A stretch of DNA of 8,949 bases, from the NCBI GenBank assembly GCA_033765345.1, contig JANRIC010000019.1, positions 1-8,949 on the forward strand, in the 5' to 3' direction. This DNA comes from JANRIC01 sp033765345 (GTDB taxonomy: Bacteria; Bacteroidota; Bacteroidia; Cytophagales; Microscillaceae). Of this stretch, positions 1 through 6,933 are shown piece after piece. The first letter of the stretch is position 1, and every line of letters starts with the position of its first letter. The notes beneath the pieces were generated by a model. That model had not been told where the DNA came from and searched no databases. It saw nothing but the letters and a program-made list of their open reading frames with translations. Made by a program: the position numbers and the translations under genes.

Positions 1-79
1 TGGCACCGGCGGTTTTTGGTCCGATGATGAATATTACCGGATCATCCTTGGCTACGTGGTGGCGCGGGAAGCCGATTGA
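1..79 (+). CDS. C-terminal end of an unidentified protein (partial, cut by window edge)
   Basis: A reading frame enters from the left edge (first full codon at position 2) and runs 25 codons to a TGA at 77-79. The peptide starts GTGGFWSDDEYYRIIL and ends VAREAD, a protein-like composition with a mixed aromatic/acidic stretch followed by a hydrophobic one. I do not recognise the family. The next gene, aroA, lies on the opposite strand, so this gene and aroA converge on the repeat element between them. Twenty-five open codons could arise by chance, so the call rests on the frame continuing to the window edge and on the repeat beginning just after its stop. Confidence 0.45.
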   Translation, partial: GTGGFWSDDEYYRIILGYVVAREAD

Positions 80-97
80 TAAAGATCGTCTCGCAGT

Positions 98-404
98 CTA
101 AAAACTTTTTTAGCCCGAGGAAGGTGTTGGACGGGCTTCCCTGGAAATTTTTAGCCCCCGGCACGCACATGCCTCGCACGCTAAAAAGTATTTTAGCCCG
201 AGGAAGGTGTTGGACGGGCTTCCCAAGCAATTTTTAGCCCCCGGCACGCACTTGCAGCCCAAACTAAAAATTTTATCCTTGGGAGCCAGTTGGTGGCGGG
301 GGGCTAAAAATTCCCGGGGAAGCCCGTCTAACACCTTCTTCGGGCTAAAATACTTTTTAGCGTGCGAGGCAAGTGCGTGCTGGGGGCTAAAAAATCCTGG
401 GGAG
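98..404. repeat. Compound direct/inverted repeat element in a convergent intergenic gap
   Basis: Two direct copies of an ~83-bp unit begin at 98 and 181. Each starts CTAAAAA and contains AGCCCGAGGAAGGTGTTGG, then GACGGGCTTCCC, a TTTTTAGCCCCCGGCACGCAC block and TGC. The same sequence then returns inverted: about 305-400 is the reverse complement of about 145-240 with only a handful of mismatches, and the central 60 nt (243-302) is itself loosely palindromic around the AT core near 265-276. The whole can fold into a long imperfect hairpin. Within a unit, GCCCG/CGGGC and CTAAAAA/TTTTTAG form smaller stems. Open frames on both strands here give similar peptides because of the symmetry, so I do not treat them as genes. 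It resembles a MITE or REP/BIME-type element; no transposase is present. Confidence 0.85.
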
Positions 405-432
405 GTGAAACTATCACCTAACTCTTCCTTAG

Positions 433-450
433 ATGCCATTATTCTGGCAT
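433..450. terminator. Small palindrome overlapping the aroA stop codon
   Basis: ATGCCA (433-438) and TGGCAT (445-450) are perfect inverted arms separated by six bases that include the aroA stop codon. The stem is only six base pairs and has no clear U-tract on the aroA strand, so a role in ending aroA transcription is only possible. The larger hairpin of the adjacent repeat element could serve the same end. Confidence 0.25.
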
Positions 451-1710
451 TAAAATCGTAAAACCTACCTGCTTTAAATCCTCCCAAAAACCCGGATAGG
501 ATTTTACCACCACTTCGGGATCCTGGATTTTTAGGGGATGCAGCACCGTCAGAGGTGCAAAAGCCATCGCCATACGATGATCTTCATAAGTGTGTATCTC
601 GATGGGCGATTTTTGACTGAGAGAATTATCTCCTGGCGACCATTCACCAAATCTTAGCGACCAGTAGCAATAGTCTTCGTGTAAATCACAATCAAATTTT
701 TTCAATTCTTTTTGAAGGGCAGCGATGCGGTCAGTTTCTTTGATTTTAAGGCTTTCAAGCCCTTTACAAAGCAAGCCTACCTTTTTAGCAGCACACACCA
801 CGAGTACGGTTTGAGCCAAGTCCGGGCAATCACTAAAATCCAAATTCAGAGATAAGTCCGAACGAATGGTTTTTTTTTCCAAAACTACGCCGTCTTCAAC
901 ATACTCTGTACGGACTCCCAGGTCTTCCATGATTTGGACAATCGCCTGATCTCCCTGAGAAGACTTTTCACGCAAACCCAGTAGCTTGACCTTGGCGTGC
1001 TGGGCAAGGGAAACAATGCTATACCAATAACTTGCTGCCGACCAATCCGACTCAATAGTGTACTGGTCTGCCTGATAAGTCTGAGGAGTAATATGAATAC
1101 TTTGGTCTATCCATTGGTGATGAATGCCAAAATGTTGCATCTGATCAAGCGTCATTTGAATATAAGGTCTTGAACTGATCTTGCCCATCAATTCCAGGAT
1201 GATGCCTTTGGGTAGAAGTGGTGCAATCATCAGCAATGCCGAAATGTATTGACTGCTTACGTCGCCCCGAATTTGAATATGTTTTTTGAGTTGTGTAAAG
1301 TTTTCTTGTCCGATGATTTTCACAGGAGGATAACCTTCCTTGTGAAGGTATTCAAGCTGAAAACCCAGTTCACGCAAGGCATCTACCAGGATTTGAATAG
1401 GTCGTTCTTGCATCCGGGCAGTGCCGGTGAGGATTTTATTTTGTTGGGTAATGGCACAAAAAGCTATCAAAAAGCGCATCGTTGTTCCGGCGTCCAGTAC
1501 ATTGAGGGTTTCTTCTTCAGACTCCAGCAGCCGGAGCATGGTCTGCGAGTCACGGGCTTCAGAGATATTATGTACCTGGATTTGATTGCCGGATTGATGC
1601 TCGGTCAAAGAGCGGATAATCAATGCTCGGTTGCATTCACTTTTAGAAGCAGGAAGCTTAATTTCTGCGTGAATGGGTGCCTCTGGTGCGGAAAGAATCA
1701 GATGACTCAT
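439..1710 (-). CDS. aroA: 3-phosphoshikimate 1-carboxyvinyltransferase (EPSP synthase)
   Basis: Cytoplasmic enzyme that joins phosphoenolpyruvate to shikimate-3-phosphate, the sixth step of the shikimate pathway leading to chorismate and the aromatic amino acids. The 423-residue product has the family's length and motifs in order: LPASKSECNRA at 19-29 (K23 and R28 in the substrate site), LDAGTTMRFL at 72-81, a RPIQILVDALRELG segment, GDVSSQYISALLM, an ESDWSAASYW segment, DFSDCPDLAQ, KETDR at 324-328, YEDHRMAM with D377, and VKSYPGF near the end. I chose the ATG at 1710 because the substrate motif then starts at the usual distance; an in-frame TTG at 1800 would add 30 non-conserved residues. 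The loop after AGT reads TMRF rather than the TAMRP of the E. coli enzyme, a divergence that may affect inhibitor binding. It is a lone gene, divergent from btaA. Confidence 0.97.
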   Translation of the reverse strand: MSHLILSAPEAPIHAEIKLPASKSECNRALIIRSLTEHQSGNQIQVHNISEARDSQTMLRLLESEEETLNVLDAGTTMRFLIAFCAITQQNKILTGTARMQERPIQILVDALRELGFQLEYLHKEGYPPVKIIGQENFTQLKKHIQIRGDVSSQYISALLMIAPLLPKGIILELMGKISSRPYIQMTLDQMQHFGIHHQWIDQSIHITPQTYQADQYTIESDWSAASYWYSIVSLAQHAKVKLLGLREKSSQGDQAIVQIMEDLGVRTEYVEDGVVLEKKTIRSDLSLNLDFSDCPDLAQTVLVVCAAKKVGLLCKGLESLKIKETDRIAALQKELKKFDCDLHEDYCYWSLRFGEWSPGDNSLSQKSPIEIHTYEDHRMAMAFAPLTVLHPLKIQDPEVVVKSYPGFWEDLKQVGFTILMPE

Positions 1711-1791
1711 TTTGAATAATTTAGACTTGGTTTTGTGCAAAGATCGGCAATTGTATGAAAAATATAAGTCATTCAAAAATTTTATGTTAAT

Positions 1792-1824
1792 TTTGAGCAA
1801 TTTGTACAGAATTTATAAAATTTG
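1792..1824 (+). promoter_or_regulatory. Candidate Bacteroidota-type promoter for the bta pair
   Basis: TTTG at 1792-1795 is followed 20 bases later by TAAAATTTG at 1816-1824. This resembles the Bacteroidota pattern of a TTG -33 box and a TAnnTTTG -7 box, but has one extra base inside the -7 element. It lies 22 nt before the btaA ATG, in the 136-nt spacer shared with the divergent aroA. I found no equally good match for aroA. The AT-rich context makes a chance match likely. Confidence 0.25.
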
Positions 1825-1846
1825 TTTCACAATCTGACGATTGAGT

Positions 1847-3013
1847 ATGTCGCAATTAAACAATACAATCAATAAAGTAAGGGATAATATCTTTAAAAAT
1901 ATCCACGGTAATAATCTGATTTACAACACTTGTTGGGAAGACCCGCGCTGTGATAGAGAAATGCTCAAATTTGATTCGGAGAGCCGAGTGGTGATGATTA
2001 CCAGTGCTGGGTGTAATGCCCTGGATTATCTTTTGGATAATCCTCAGGTGATTCATTCCATAGATATGAATCCTCGGCAAAATGCTTTGCTGGAATTAAA
2101 GCGTGTGGTGATCAAACATACAACGTATGAAGATCTCTGGAAATTATTTGGAGAAGGCTATCACAAAGGCGCTGTAAGGCTCTATGCAGAAAAAATAAAA
2201 TATCAGCTTTCTCCTTCTGCTCAAAAATTTTGGGATCGAAACATTATCCATTTCACCAAAAAATCTTTTTATTTCTATGGTACTTCTGGGACTTTTGCCT
2301 GGTTGTTTAACAAATATTTCCGTACTCGCCCCAAACTACGGAAATTGATCAATCAACTACTGGAAGCCAAAAGCCTGGAAGAACAACAAGAAATCTACCA
2401 AAAAATCGAGCCTAAGATGATCAATCGCCTCACACGGTGGTTTATGAATCGTCATTTTACTATGAGCCTCCTGGGTGTACCCCGTGCTCAAAGGCAATTG
2501 ATTGTAGATGAATACCCCGGCGGATTGTTTACTTTCATTACCGATGCACTCAAGCACGTATTTACAGAGCTTCCCATACACGACAATTATTTCTGGCGAT
2601 TATACCTGACCGGTAAATATAGCACCCTGTGCTGCCCTGATTACCTCAGAAAAGAAAACTATGAAATCTTGAAATCAAGGGTAGATCAAATCGTACAACA
2701 TACCTGTACGATCAGCGATTTCTTGGAAAAAAACCCAAGTCAGTATACACATTATATTCTGTTGGATCATCAGGATTGGCTGGCAGCGCACAATGTGCCT
2801 GCACTCAACCAGGAATGGGAATTGATCCTTCAAAACAGCCGCCCTGGCACACAGTTTTTGATGCGTTCGGCGGCGATGAGAATTGAGTTTTTACCCGAAT
2901 TTGCACTTAATCAAATAGAATTCGAGCAAGAACTCAGCACCGTACTGCATCAAAAAGATCGGGTAGGTACTTATGGAAGTGTGTATCATGGCACCCTACT
3001 CAACAAACATTAA
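1847..3013 (+). CDS. btaA: BtaA-type S-adenosylmethionine:diacylglycerol 3-amino-3-carboxypropyltransferase (DUF3419)
   Basis: Predicted to move the 3-amino-3-carboxypropyl group of S-adenosylmethionine onto diacylglycerol, giving diacylglycerylhomoserine, the first step of betaine lipid (DGTS) synthesis at the membrane. The 388-residue product carries the DUF3419 signatures: IYNTCWEDPRCDREML at 25-40, the nucleotide-binding stretch ITSAGCNALDYLL at 51-63, IDMNPRQNALLELK from 72, LLDHQDWL at about 305-312, and the C-terminal DRVGTYGSVYHGTL block. No signal peptide or transmembrane segment is evident. I chose the ATG at 1847; a TTG at 1841 is in frame and would add two residues. btaB begins 18 bases after its stop, so the two are probably co-transcribed. 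Family assignment is strong. The exact lipid product is inferred from the characterised BtaA/BtaB pathway of Rhodobacter sphaeroides. Confidence 0.88.
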   Translation: MSQLNNTINKVRDNIFKNIHGNNLIYNTCWEDPRCDREMLKFDSESRVVMITSAGCNALDYLLDNPQVIHSIDMNPRQNALLELKRVVIKHTTYEDLWKLFGEGYHKGAVRLYAEKIKYQLSPSAQKFWDRNIIHFTKKSFYFYGTSGTFAWLFNKYFRTRPKLRKLINQLLEAKSLEEQQEIYQKIEPKMINRLTRWFMNRHFTMSLLGVPRAQRQLIVDEYPGGLFTFITDALKHVFTELPIHDNYFWRLYLTGKYSTLCCPDYLRKENYEILKSRVDQIVQHTCTISDFLEKNPSQYTHYILLDHQDWLAAHNVPALNQEWELILQNSRPGTQFLMRSAAMRIEFLPEFALNQIEFEQELSTVLHQKDRVGTYGSVYHGTLLNKH

Positions 3014-3031
3014 ACTTCAAACGTGATTATT

Positions 3032-3673
3032 ATGAAAGACAGGCTATCCACCTCCAAAGAAGTTCAGTTTCAGGATATGAAGTCCTACTATGCTTTCCAG
3101 GCCAAAATTTATGATGCCACCCGCTGGACATTCCTCTACGGCAGAAACTCCCTTCTCAAAAAACTACCTATTGATCCTAGCCGGGAAGTCGAAATCCTGG
3201 AAGTAGGCTGTGGCACCGGCGTTAACCTCAGAAAACTAGCCAAATTATATCCTAAAGCGCATTTATACGGCATTGACATTTCCGGGGATATGCTTCGGCA
3301 AGCTCAGAAAAATCTGGAAGCTTTCACAGATCGGGTCACTCTTGAAGAAAAACCTTATGAAAAAGGAACTGATTACCTGGGAAAGTTTGATGTCATCTTA
3401 TTTTCTTATGCCCTGACGATGATCAACCCGCAATGGAAAGAACTACTCGAGCACGCACCGAATGACCTCAAAGATCATGGTGTAATTGCTGTGGTGGATT
3501 TTCACGATGCCAATTTTGGTTTTTATCGCAGATTTATGCGTAATAACCACGTGCGCCTCGATGGTCATATCCTGCCCGAACTTAACAAACTATACCAGCC
3601 TCAACTCTCCAAAGTCAAAAAAGGGCTGGTGGGTGTCTGGGACTATATGATGTTTATCGGCTCCAAAAAATAA
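3032..3673 (+). CDS. btaB: BtaB-type SAM-dependent N-methyltransferase
   Basis: Predicted to N-methylate diacylglycerylhomoserine three times using S-adenosylmethionine, completing the betaine headgroup. The 213-residue product is a class I methyltransferase: a leading helical region MKSYYAFQAKIYDATRW (16-32) typical of lipid and quinone methyltransferases, motif I LEVGCGTGVN (56-65), motif II acidic end YGIDIS (79-84), and a later DVILFSYALTMI strand-helix unit. The ATG at 3032 is chosen over an in-frame GTG at 3023. Taken alone this could be any UbiE/phosphatidylethanolamine-type methyltransferase. The specific call rests on its position 18 nt after btaA, the same order as the btaAB pair of Rhodobacter sphaeroides, and on its size, which is close to that of BtaB. 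A stem-loop follows directly. Confidence 0.8.
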   Translation: MKDRLSTSKEVQFQDMKSYYAFQAKIYDATRWTFLYGRNSLLKKLPIDPSREVEILEVGCGTGVNLRKLAKLYPKAHLYGIDISGDMLRQAQKNLEAFTDRVTLEEKPYEKGTDYLGKFDVILFSYALTMINPQWKELLEHAPNDLKDHGVIAVVDFHDANFGFYRRFMRNNHVRLDGHILPELNKLYQPQLSKVKKGLVGVWDYMMFIGSKK

Positions 3674-3683
3674 GCCCGAATTC

Positions 3684-3735
3684 ATATACTTATTCTCGAT
3701 AAATTTGATTTAAATTTATACGAGAATGAGTATAT
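3684..3735. terminator. Long stem-loop between btaB and the ADP-ribosylglycohydrolase gene
   Basis: The left arm 3684-3706 pairs with the right arm 3712-3735 over 23 base pairs, with one bulged A (3720) and one G/T mismatch, closing on a five-base loop (3707-3711). It starts 10 nt after the btaB stop and ends 31 nt before the next ATG. It lacks a plus-strand U-tract. It could therefore be a rho-independent-like terminator of the bta pair, an mRNA 3' stabiliser, or an operator for the next gene. TAAATTTG at 3700-3707 inside the stem matches the Bacteroidota -7 consensus, though no -33 box is placed correctly upstream. Confidence 0.6.
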
Positions 3736-3766
3736 TTAAAAATAAACCCAAGACCACTCATTATGT

Positions 3767-4798
3767 ATGAATCCTGAACTTATTGATCAAATTAAGGGGC
3801 TTATATTCGGGCAAGCTATCGGTGATGCGCTGGGCTTGGGTACCGAATTGATGACCAAAAAACAGGTGGATTATCACTATCCACAAGGGCTGATAGATTA
3901 TCATCAGATCATCCAGGATAAACACCGCTCTCGCTGGAAAAGAGGCGAATGGACTGATGATACCGACCAAATGCTTTGTATTGTTGAAAGCCTTTTGGCT
4001 ACCAAAACCGTCAATTCTTATAATATTGCCACCCGAATTTATGACTGGGCTTTTCAAGGAGGCCGAGGTCTGGGGCAGACTGCCTATGAGGTGCTCACAC
4101 ATCCCGCCTTTTTATCCAATCCCTCTGCGGTTGCCAAAGAAGTATGGCTCAAAAGCAATAAAAATGGAGCTGCCAACGGAGGTATTATGCGTACGGCTAT
4201 CCTGGGTATCTGGCAGTATAAGGATGCTAATATGATTAAATACAATGCTGAAAAGGTTTGTAAAATCACGCATTATGATCCCCGATGTGTAGGCTCTTGT
4301 GTGGTTGTCTCATTGGCCGTCAGCGAATTACTCAAAGGAAATAAAAACATAGACCGACTTTTGAGCTATCTCAGCGAAGAAGCCGATGCGTATGATGCCC
4401 GCATTCGGGAATATATCAGCCCTCAAAAATATAGCAATTTTTTTGTGAATGCTCTAGGGCATCTCGTTCATCAAGAAAGTGAAATTCCCAAACTCAGTTC
4501 CGACATTACCGACCTGAAACTCAGTGAACCCGACAGCCTGGGCTATACCCTCAAAGCAATGGGTTCAGGCTTATGGGCACTTGCTTATGCCGAATCTTAC
4601 GAAGATGGCATCAGCCAAATCATCCACGAAGGAGGGGATGCAGATACCAATGCCTCGGTTGCCGGGGCACTGCTGGGTACTAAATTCGGTTTTTCTTCCA
4701 TCCCAAAACCCTGGGTAAGTGGTTTGCTTCGAAGAGAATATCTCGAGGAAAAAGTGCAAAAACTTATTCAAGTGATTGACAAACAATCTGTTAAATGA
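3767..4798 (+). CDS. ADP-ribosylglycohydrolase family protein (DraG/ARH type)
   Basis: Cytoplasmic hydrolase predicted to cleave ADP-ribose from a modified protein, nucleic acid or small molecule, using two bound magnesium ions. The 343-residue product shows the full motif set: FGQAIGDALGLGTE from residue 14, WTDDTDQ at 62-68 (the T63-D64-D65 metal motif), NGAANGGIMRTAILG from 133, THYDPRCVGSC, and EGGDADTNASVAGALLG from 288, with D291, D293 and T294 as further metal ligands. All the metal-binding positions I can place are intact, so it should be active. The ATG at 3767 puts the GDALG motif near the N-terminus as usual; an out-of-frame ATG lies at 3763. No ADP-ribosyltransferase partner is visible nearby, so the substrate cannot be named. 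Base composition matches the core genes, not the AT-rich segment after it. Confidence 0.93.
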   Translation: MNPELIDQIKGLIFGQAIGDALGLGTELMTKKQVDYHYPQGLIDYHQIIQDKHRSRWKRGEWTDDTDQMLCIVESLLATKTVNSYNIATRIYDWAFQGGRGLGQTAYEVLTHPAFLSNPSAVAKEVWLKSNKNGAANGGIMRTAILGIWQYKDANMIKYNAEKVCKITHYDPRCVGSCVVVSLAVSELLKGNKNIDRLLSYLSEEADAYDARIREYISPQKYSNFFVNALGHLVHQESEIPKLSSDITDLKLSEPDSLGYTLKAMGSGLWALAYAESYEDGISQIIHEGGDADTNASVAGALLGTKFGFSSIPKPWVSGLLRREYLEEKVQKLIQVIDKQSVK

Positions 4799-4820
4799 TG
4801 TTAATGCTAAATCTATATGA

Positions 4821-4850
4821 CATAAAAAATCTTTATAAATTTTTTTTATG
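4821..4850. terminator. Bidirectional A/T hairpin between convergent genes
   Basis: CATAAAAAAT (4821-4830) and the T-run ending TTTATG (4839-4850) are complementary arms with an eight-base loop. The right arm has two extra T residues and overlaps the last codons of the minus-strand DUF5131 gene. The A-run/T-run layout gives a U-tract on either strand, so it could end transcription from both the ADP-ribosylglycohydrolase gene and the DUF5131 gene. The stem has few G/C pairs, so it would be weak. Confidence 0.45.
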
Positions 4851-5589
4851 CTCTTTGTTGTAACTTCTCGATAGCTTTTAGTCTCTTACTTGGCATTTCA
4901 TTGTATGTTTTACCATTTAAAATCCTTCCATTTGCTTTTTTATTCTTCCCTCCCCATTGTTTGAAGAAAAAAGCTACTTGTTCATCTTCACATTGCTTTT
5001 GAATATCTAAAACCCAACTTTCATCCATTGGACGAGGCCTATATCCACTTTCTCCTCCCACAATTACCCAATCAATATTTTTTAAATTCAAATTAGGCAA
5101 AGGTCCAATCAAGGGTTCACAGGATAAAAATTTAACTTTTGCTTTTGTCTTACGCAAGAAATCAACTCGACTTATAACATTTTCATTTTCTACTGAGACA
5201 CCCATCCAGATATTGTTTGTCCAATCAAATTCTTGATGAATTTCATAAAGTCTTTCTGTTCGTTTGGTTAATACTTGGAAAATATGGGTATGATTGTCAT
5301 TCATGACTTTAAAGACCTGTTTGATGAACTCGAGAGGGATATCTTTATGGAATAAATCGCTCATAGAATTTACAAAAACTATTTTAGGAGATTTCCATGT
5401 ATAAGGAATATTTAATTGGTCAGCATGAGTTCTAACTTCAAAAGCATCCTTATATTTTTCAAGACCCATTTTTTGAAGCCTCTTGGACATAATTTCAGCA
5501 TAGCAAAATTTGCAGCCGCTGGATATTTTTGTACAACCCGTTGTGGGATTCCAAGTCATTTCGGTCCATTCAATTGAAGATTTAGCCAT
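4846..5589 (-). CDS. Gp37/Gp68-type DUF5131 three-cysteine protein, probably radical-SAM-like
   Basis: Function not established; the family is known from phages and bacterial accessory regions. The 247-residue product begins SSIEWTEMTWNPTTGC and has three clustered cysteines, C19, C26 and C29 (C-x6-C-x2-C, ending CKFCYAE). This spacing differs from the usual C-x3-C-x2-C but could hold an iron-sulfur cluster. Further conserved-looking blocks follow: FVNSMSDLFH, FQVLTKRTERL, IWMGVSVEN, LSCEPLIGPL, WVIVGGESG with RPRPM, and FFFKQWGGK near the C-terminus. This series of strands resembles the partial TIM barrel of radical SAM enzymes. It starts one base after the tcmP stop, so translation is probably coupled. 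The family's three-Cys motif is what gave the partner protein its name. I infer, but cannot show, that it modifies a nucleic acid or protein. Confidence 0.88.
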   Translation of the reverse strand: MAKSSIEWTEMTWNPTTGCTKISSGCKFCYAEIMSKRLQKMGLEKYKDAFEVRTHADQLNIPYTWKSPKIVFVNSMSDLFHKDIPLEFIKQVFKVMNDNHTHIFQVLTKRTERLYEIHQEFDWTNNIWMGVSVENENVISRVDFLRKTKAKVKFLSCEPLIGPLPNLNLKNIDWVIVGGESGYRPRPMDESWVLDIQKQCEDEQVAFFFKQWGGKNKKANGRILNGKTYNEMPSKRLKAIEKLQQRA

Positions 5590-5590
5590 A

Positions 5591-6427
5591 TTATCTATTA
5601 TATTTATTTACAATATCACTAGCGATTTTTTCAGCAGTTTGATTATTAGAAGTCAAGAATAGATGATACATTACAGAATTACTTGAGTTTTTGAGCTCAT
5701 AAGGTCTCGATACAAACTCAAAAACCTCCTCTAGTCTGGATTTATAAAGTTTTGCTGAATCCTCAATGGCATTTTTTTCTTTTTTTACAAACTCCATATC
5801 ATCAAATAATGTCGCTGATCTTGTATAAAAACGACTTTCTATTTCCTCTTTATTCAATCCCAAGAATAGTTCTAATTTTTTTAACCAAGCTTCTGATATT
5901 TGTCCATTTTTCTTTAGAAGTCTGTTAACCCCTAGTCCTGTAGGGACTAAGATCCACATATCTATTGGCAAATCCCTCAAATTCTCAATAGAACGCCATT
6001 CAACTTGCATACCACAGGGGTCTATATAAGCAAGCGTTCTGAAGTTTTTATTCTCAGGATTTCTCAAATAATTTGAAAGATCAATGATTTTTTTATTGCA
6101 ATCATCACAAACTGTGTAGATTCTCTTTTCTGGAAAAGCATCTTTCGTATTTTTTTTAAGCAACTCAAAATTCTTGGTATCTTTTTCTACGAAATAATAA
6201 CTATCAAATGATCTAGGTTCTGAAATTTCAATGATTCGTCTTGCAGCTCCCACAGTTATATCAACCCCCGTTTTTTTGTTTTTTACGATAAATCCACTGC
6301 CTGCAAAACCGTCAAAATACATAAGTTTAAAAAAATTACGATCTTTCATGATTGTTAAATATGCTTTTGCATATTCAACTAAAATTTCAATCTTTATTTT
6401 TGTCCAATCACCTCCAAAATTGTTCAT
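5591..6427 (-). CDS. tcmP: Three-Cys-motif partner protein TcmP (methyltransferase-like)
   Basis: Function not established; the family is defined by its regular occurrence beside the three-cysteine Gp37/Gp68-type protein, as here. The 278-residue product starts with FGGDWTKIKIEILVEYAKAYL (4-24), typical of the family. A Rossmann-like core follows: YFDGFAGSG at 37-45 (motif I, glycine-rich), YYFVEKD at 77-83 (acidic end of the second strand), and YIDPCGMQVEW at 134-144 (motif IV-like DPxG), then WILVPTGLGVNRLL. This suggests SAM binding and possibly methyl transfer, without a recognisable target domain. It is first in the two-gene minus-strand unit, and its TAA is separated from the downstream ATG by one base. 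Its very AT-rich codons contrast with the flanking core genes and point to horizontal transfer. The ATG at 6427 places the conserved N-terminal motif at residue 4. Confidence 0.88.
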   Translation of the reverse strand: MNNFGGDWTKIKIEILVEYAKAYLTIMKDRNFFKLMYFDGFAGSGFIVKNKKTGVDITVGAARRIIEISEPRSFDSYYFVEKDTKNFELLKKNTKDAFPEKRIYTVCDDCNKKIIDLSNYLRNPENKNFRTLAYIDPCGMQVEWRSIENLRDLPIDMWILVPTGLGVNRLLKKNGQISEAWLKKLELFLGLNKEEIESRFYTRSATLFDDMEFVKKEKNAIEDSAKLYKSRLEEVFEFVSRPYELKNSSNSVMYHLFLTSNNQTAEKIASDIVNKYNR

Positions 6428-6933
6428 AAAATAATATTTTTGTTATTAGTGAGTATAATTATTCCCTCTTGTTTTTTTAACAATTCAGTTCAAAGTGTAC
6501 AATTTATTGGCAATATTAGACTATTTCTCTTAGAAAAGTTATTTTTTTTGATAATATTTATGTCTATATTTTATAAATTTAGCAAAATATTTAAAATTAT
6601 AATTAAAACTATATTGTTTCATGAAATTAATAATTATTTTAGTTTTGACAAAATATCTTATCATATATTTATTTTGGTAGTATTCAAAAAGTAATGCTGT
6701 TCATTCAAAAAGGGGCTATACTTATTATCTTCAATATTTATAACTTATCAACTTAAAGGTGAATACATAAAGCCAGGTGTTTTCTTAAATAAGCGTTACA
6801 TGTTTAATAATATCATTATTTTTAGTCAAGTGTAAAATTAAACCTTGATTATTGTTTATTTTGAAAAGAAAAACACCTCTATTAACATTTAATAATTAGT
6901 ACAAGTATTTATTCTGAAAACTCAATAATTTTT
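6428..6933. other. 506-nt AT-rich gene-free stretch with a spaced inverted repeat
   Basis: This stretch separates the divergent tcmP and nif3 starts, so it should contain both promoters; I see no convincing TAnnTTTG box for either. An 84-codon TTG-started frame at 6440-6694 looks like chance in AT-rich sequence. AGGTGTTTTCTT at 6775-6786 is matched by its inverted form at 6866-6878 (one extra A), with about 79 nt between. This could be the ends of a small element or the base stem of a structured RNA. I see no RNA gene here. Confidence 0.5.

Larger units (their letters stand above)
4799..6933. other. AT-rich, probably horizontally acquired segment carrying the tcmP-DUF5131 pair
   Basis: Composition drops sharply between the ADP-ribosylglycohydrolase gene and nif3. 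In hand-counted 60-nt rows, 5581-5640 has 14 G+C and 6541-6600 has 5, against 26 in 7021-7080 of nif3. The only two genes inside are a phage-associated three-cysteine protein and its partner, both on the strand opposite to their neighbours. I find no integrase, transposase, tRNA target or clear direct repeats at the edges, so the borders are approximate and the transfer route is unknown. Confidence 0.6.

Noticed and set aside
110..487. Open frames on both strands across the left repeat (42-230, 110-487, 207-461)
   Set aside because: They give near-identical peptides on opposite strands because the DNA is palindromic, and one overlaps the end of aroA. None shows family motifs.
6440..6694. 84-codon hydrophobic frame in the AT-rich spacer
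   Set aside because: It starts with TTG and has a composition expected from random AT-rich DNA, with a scatter of I, F and K and no defined membrane-segment pattern or neighbour support.
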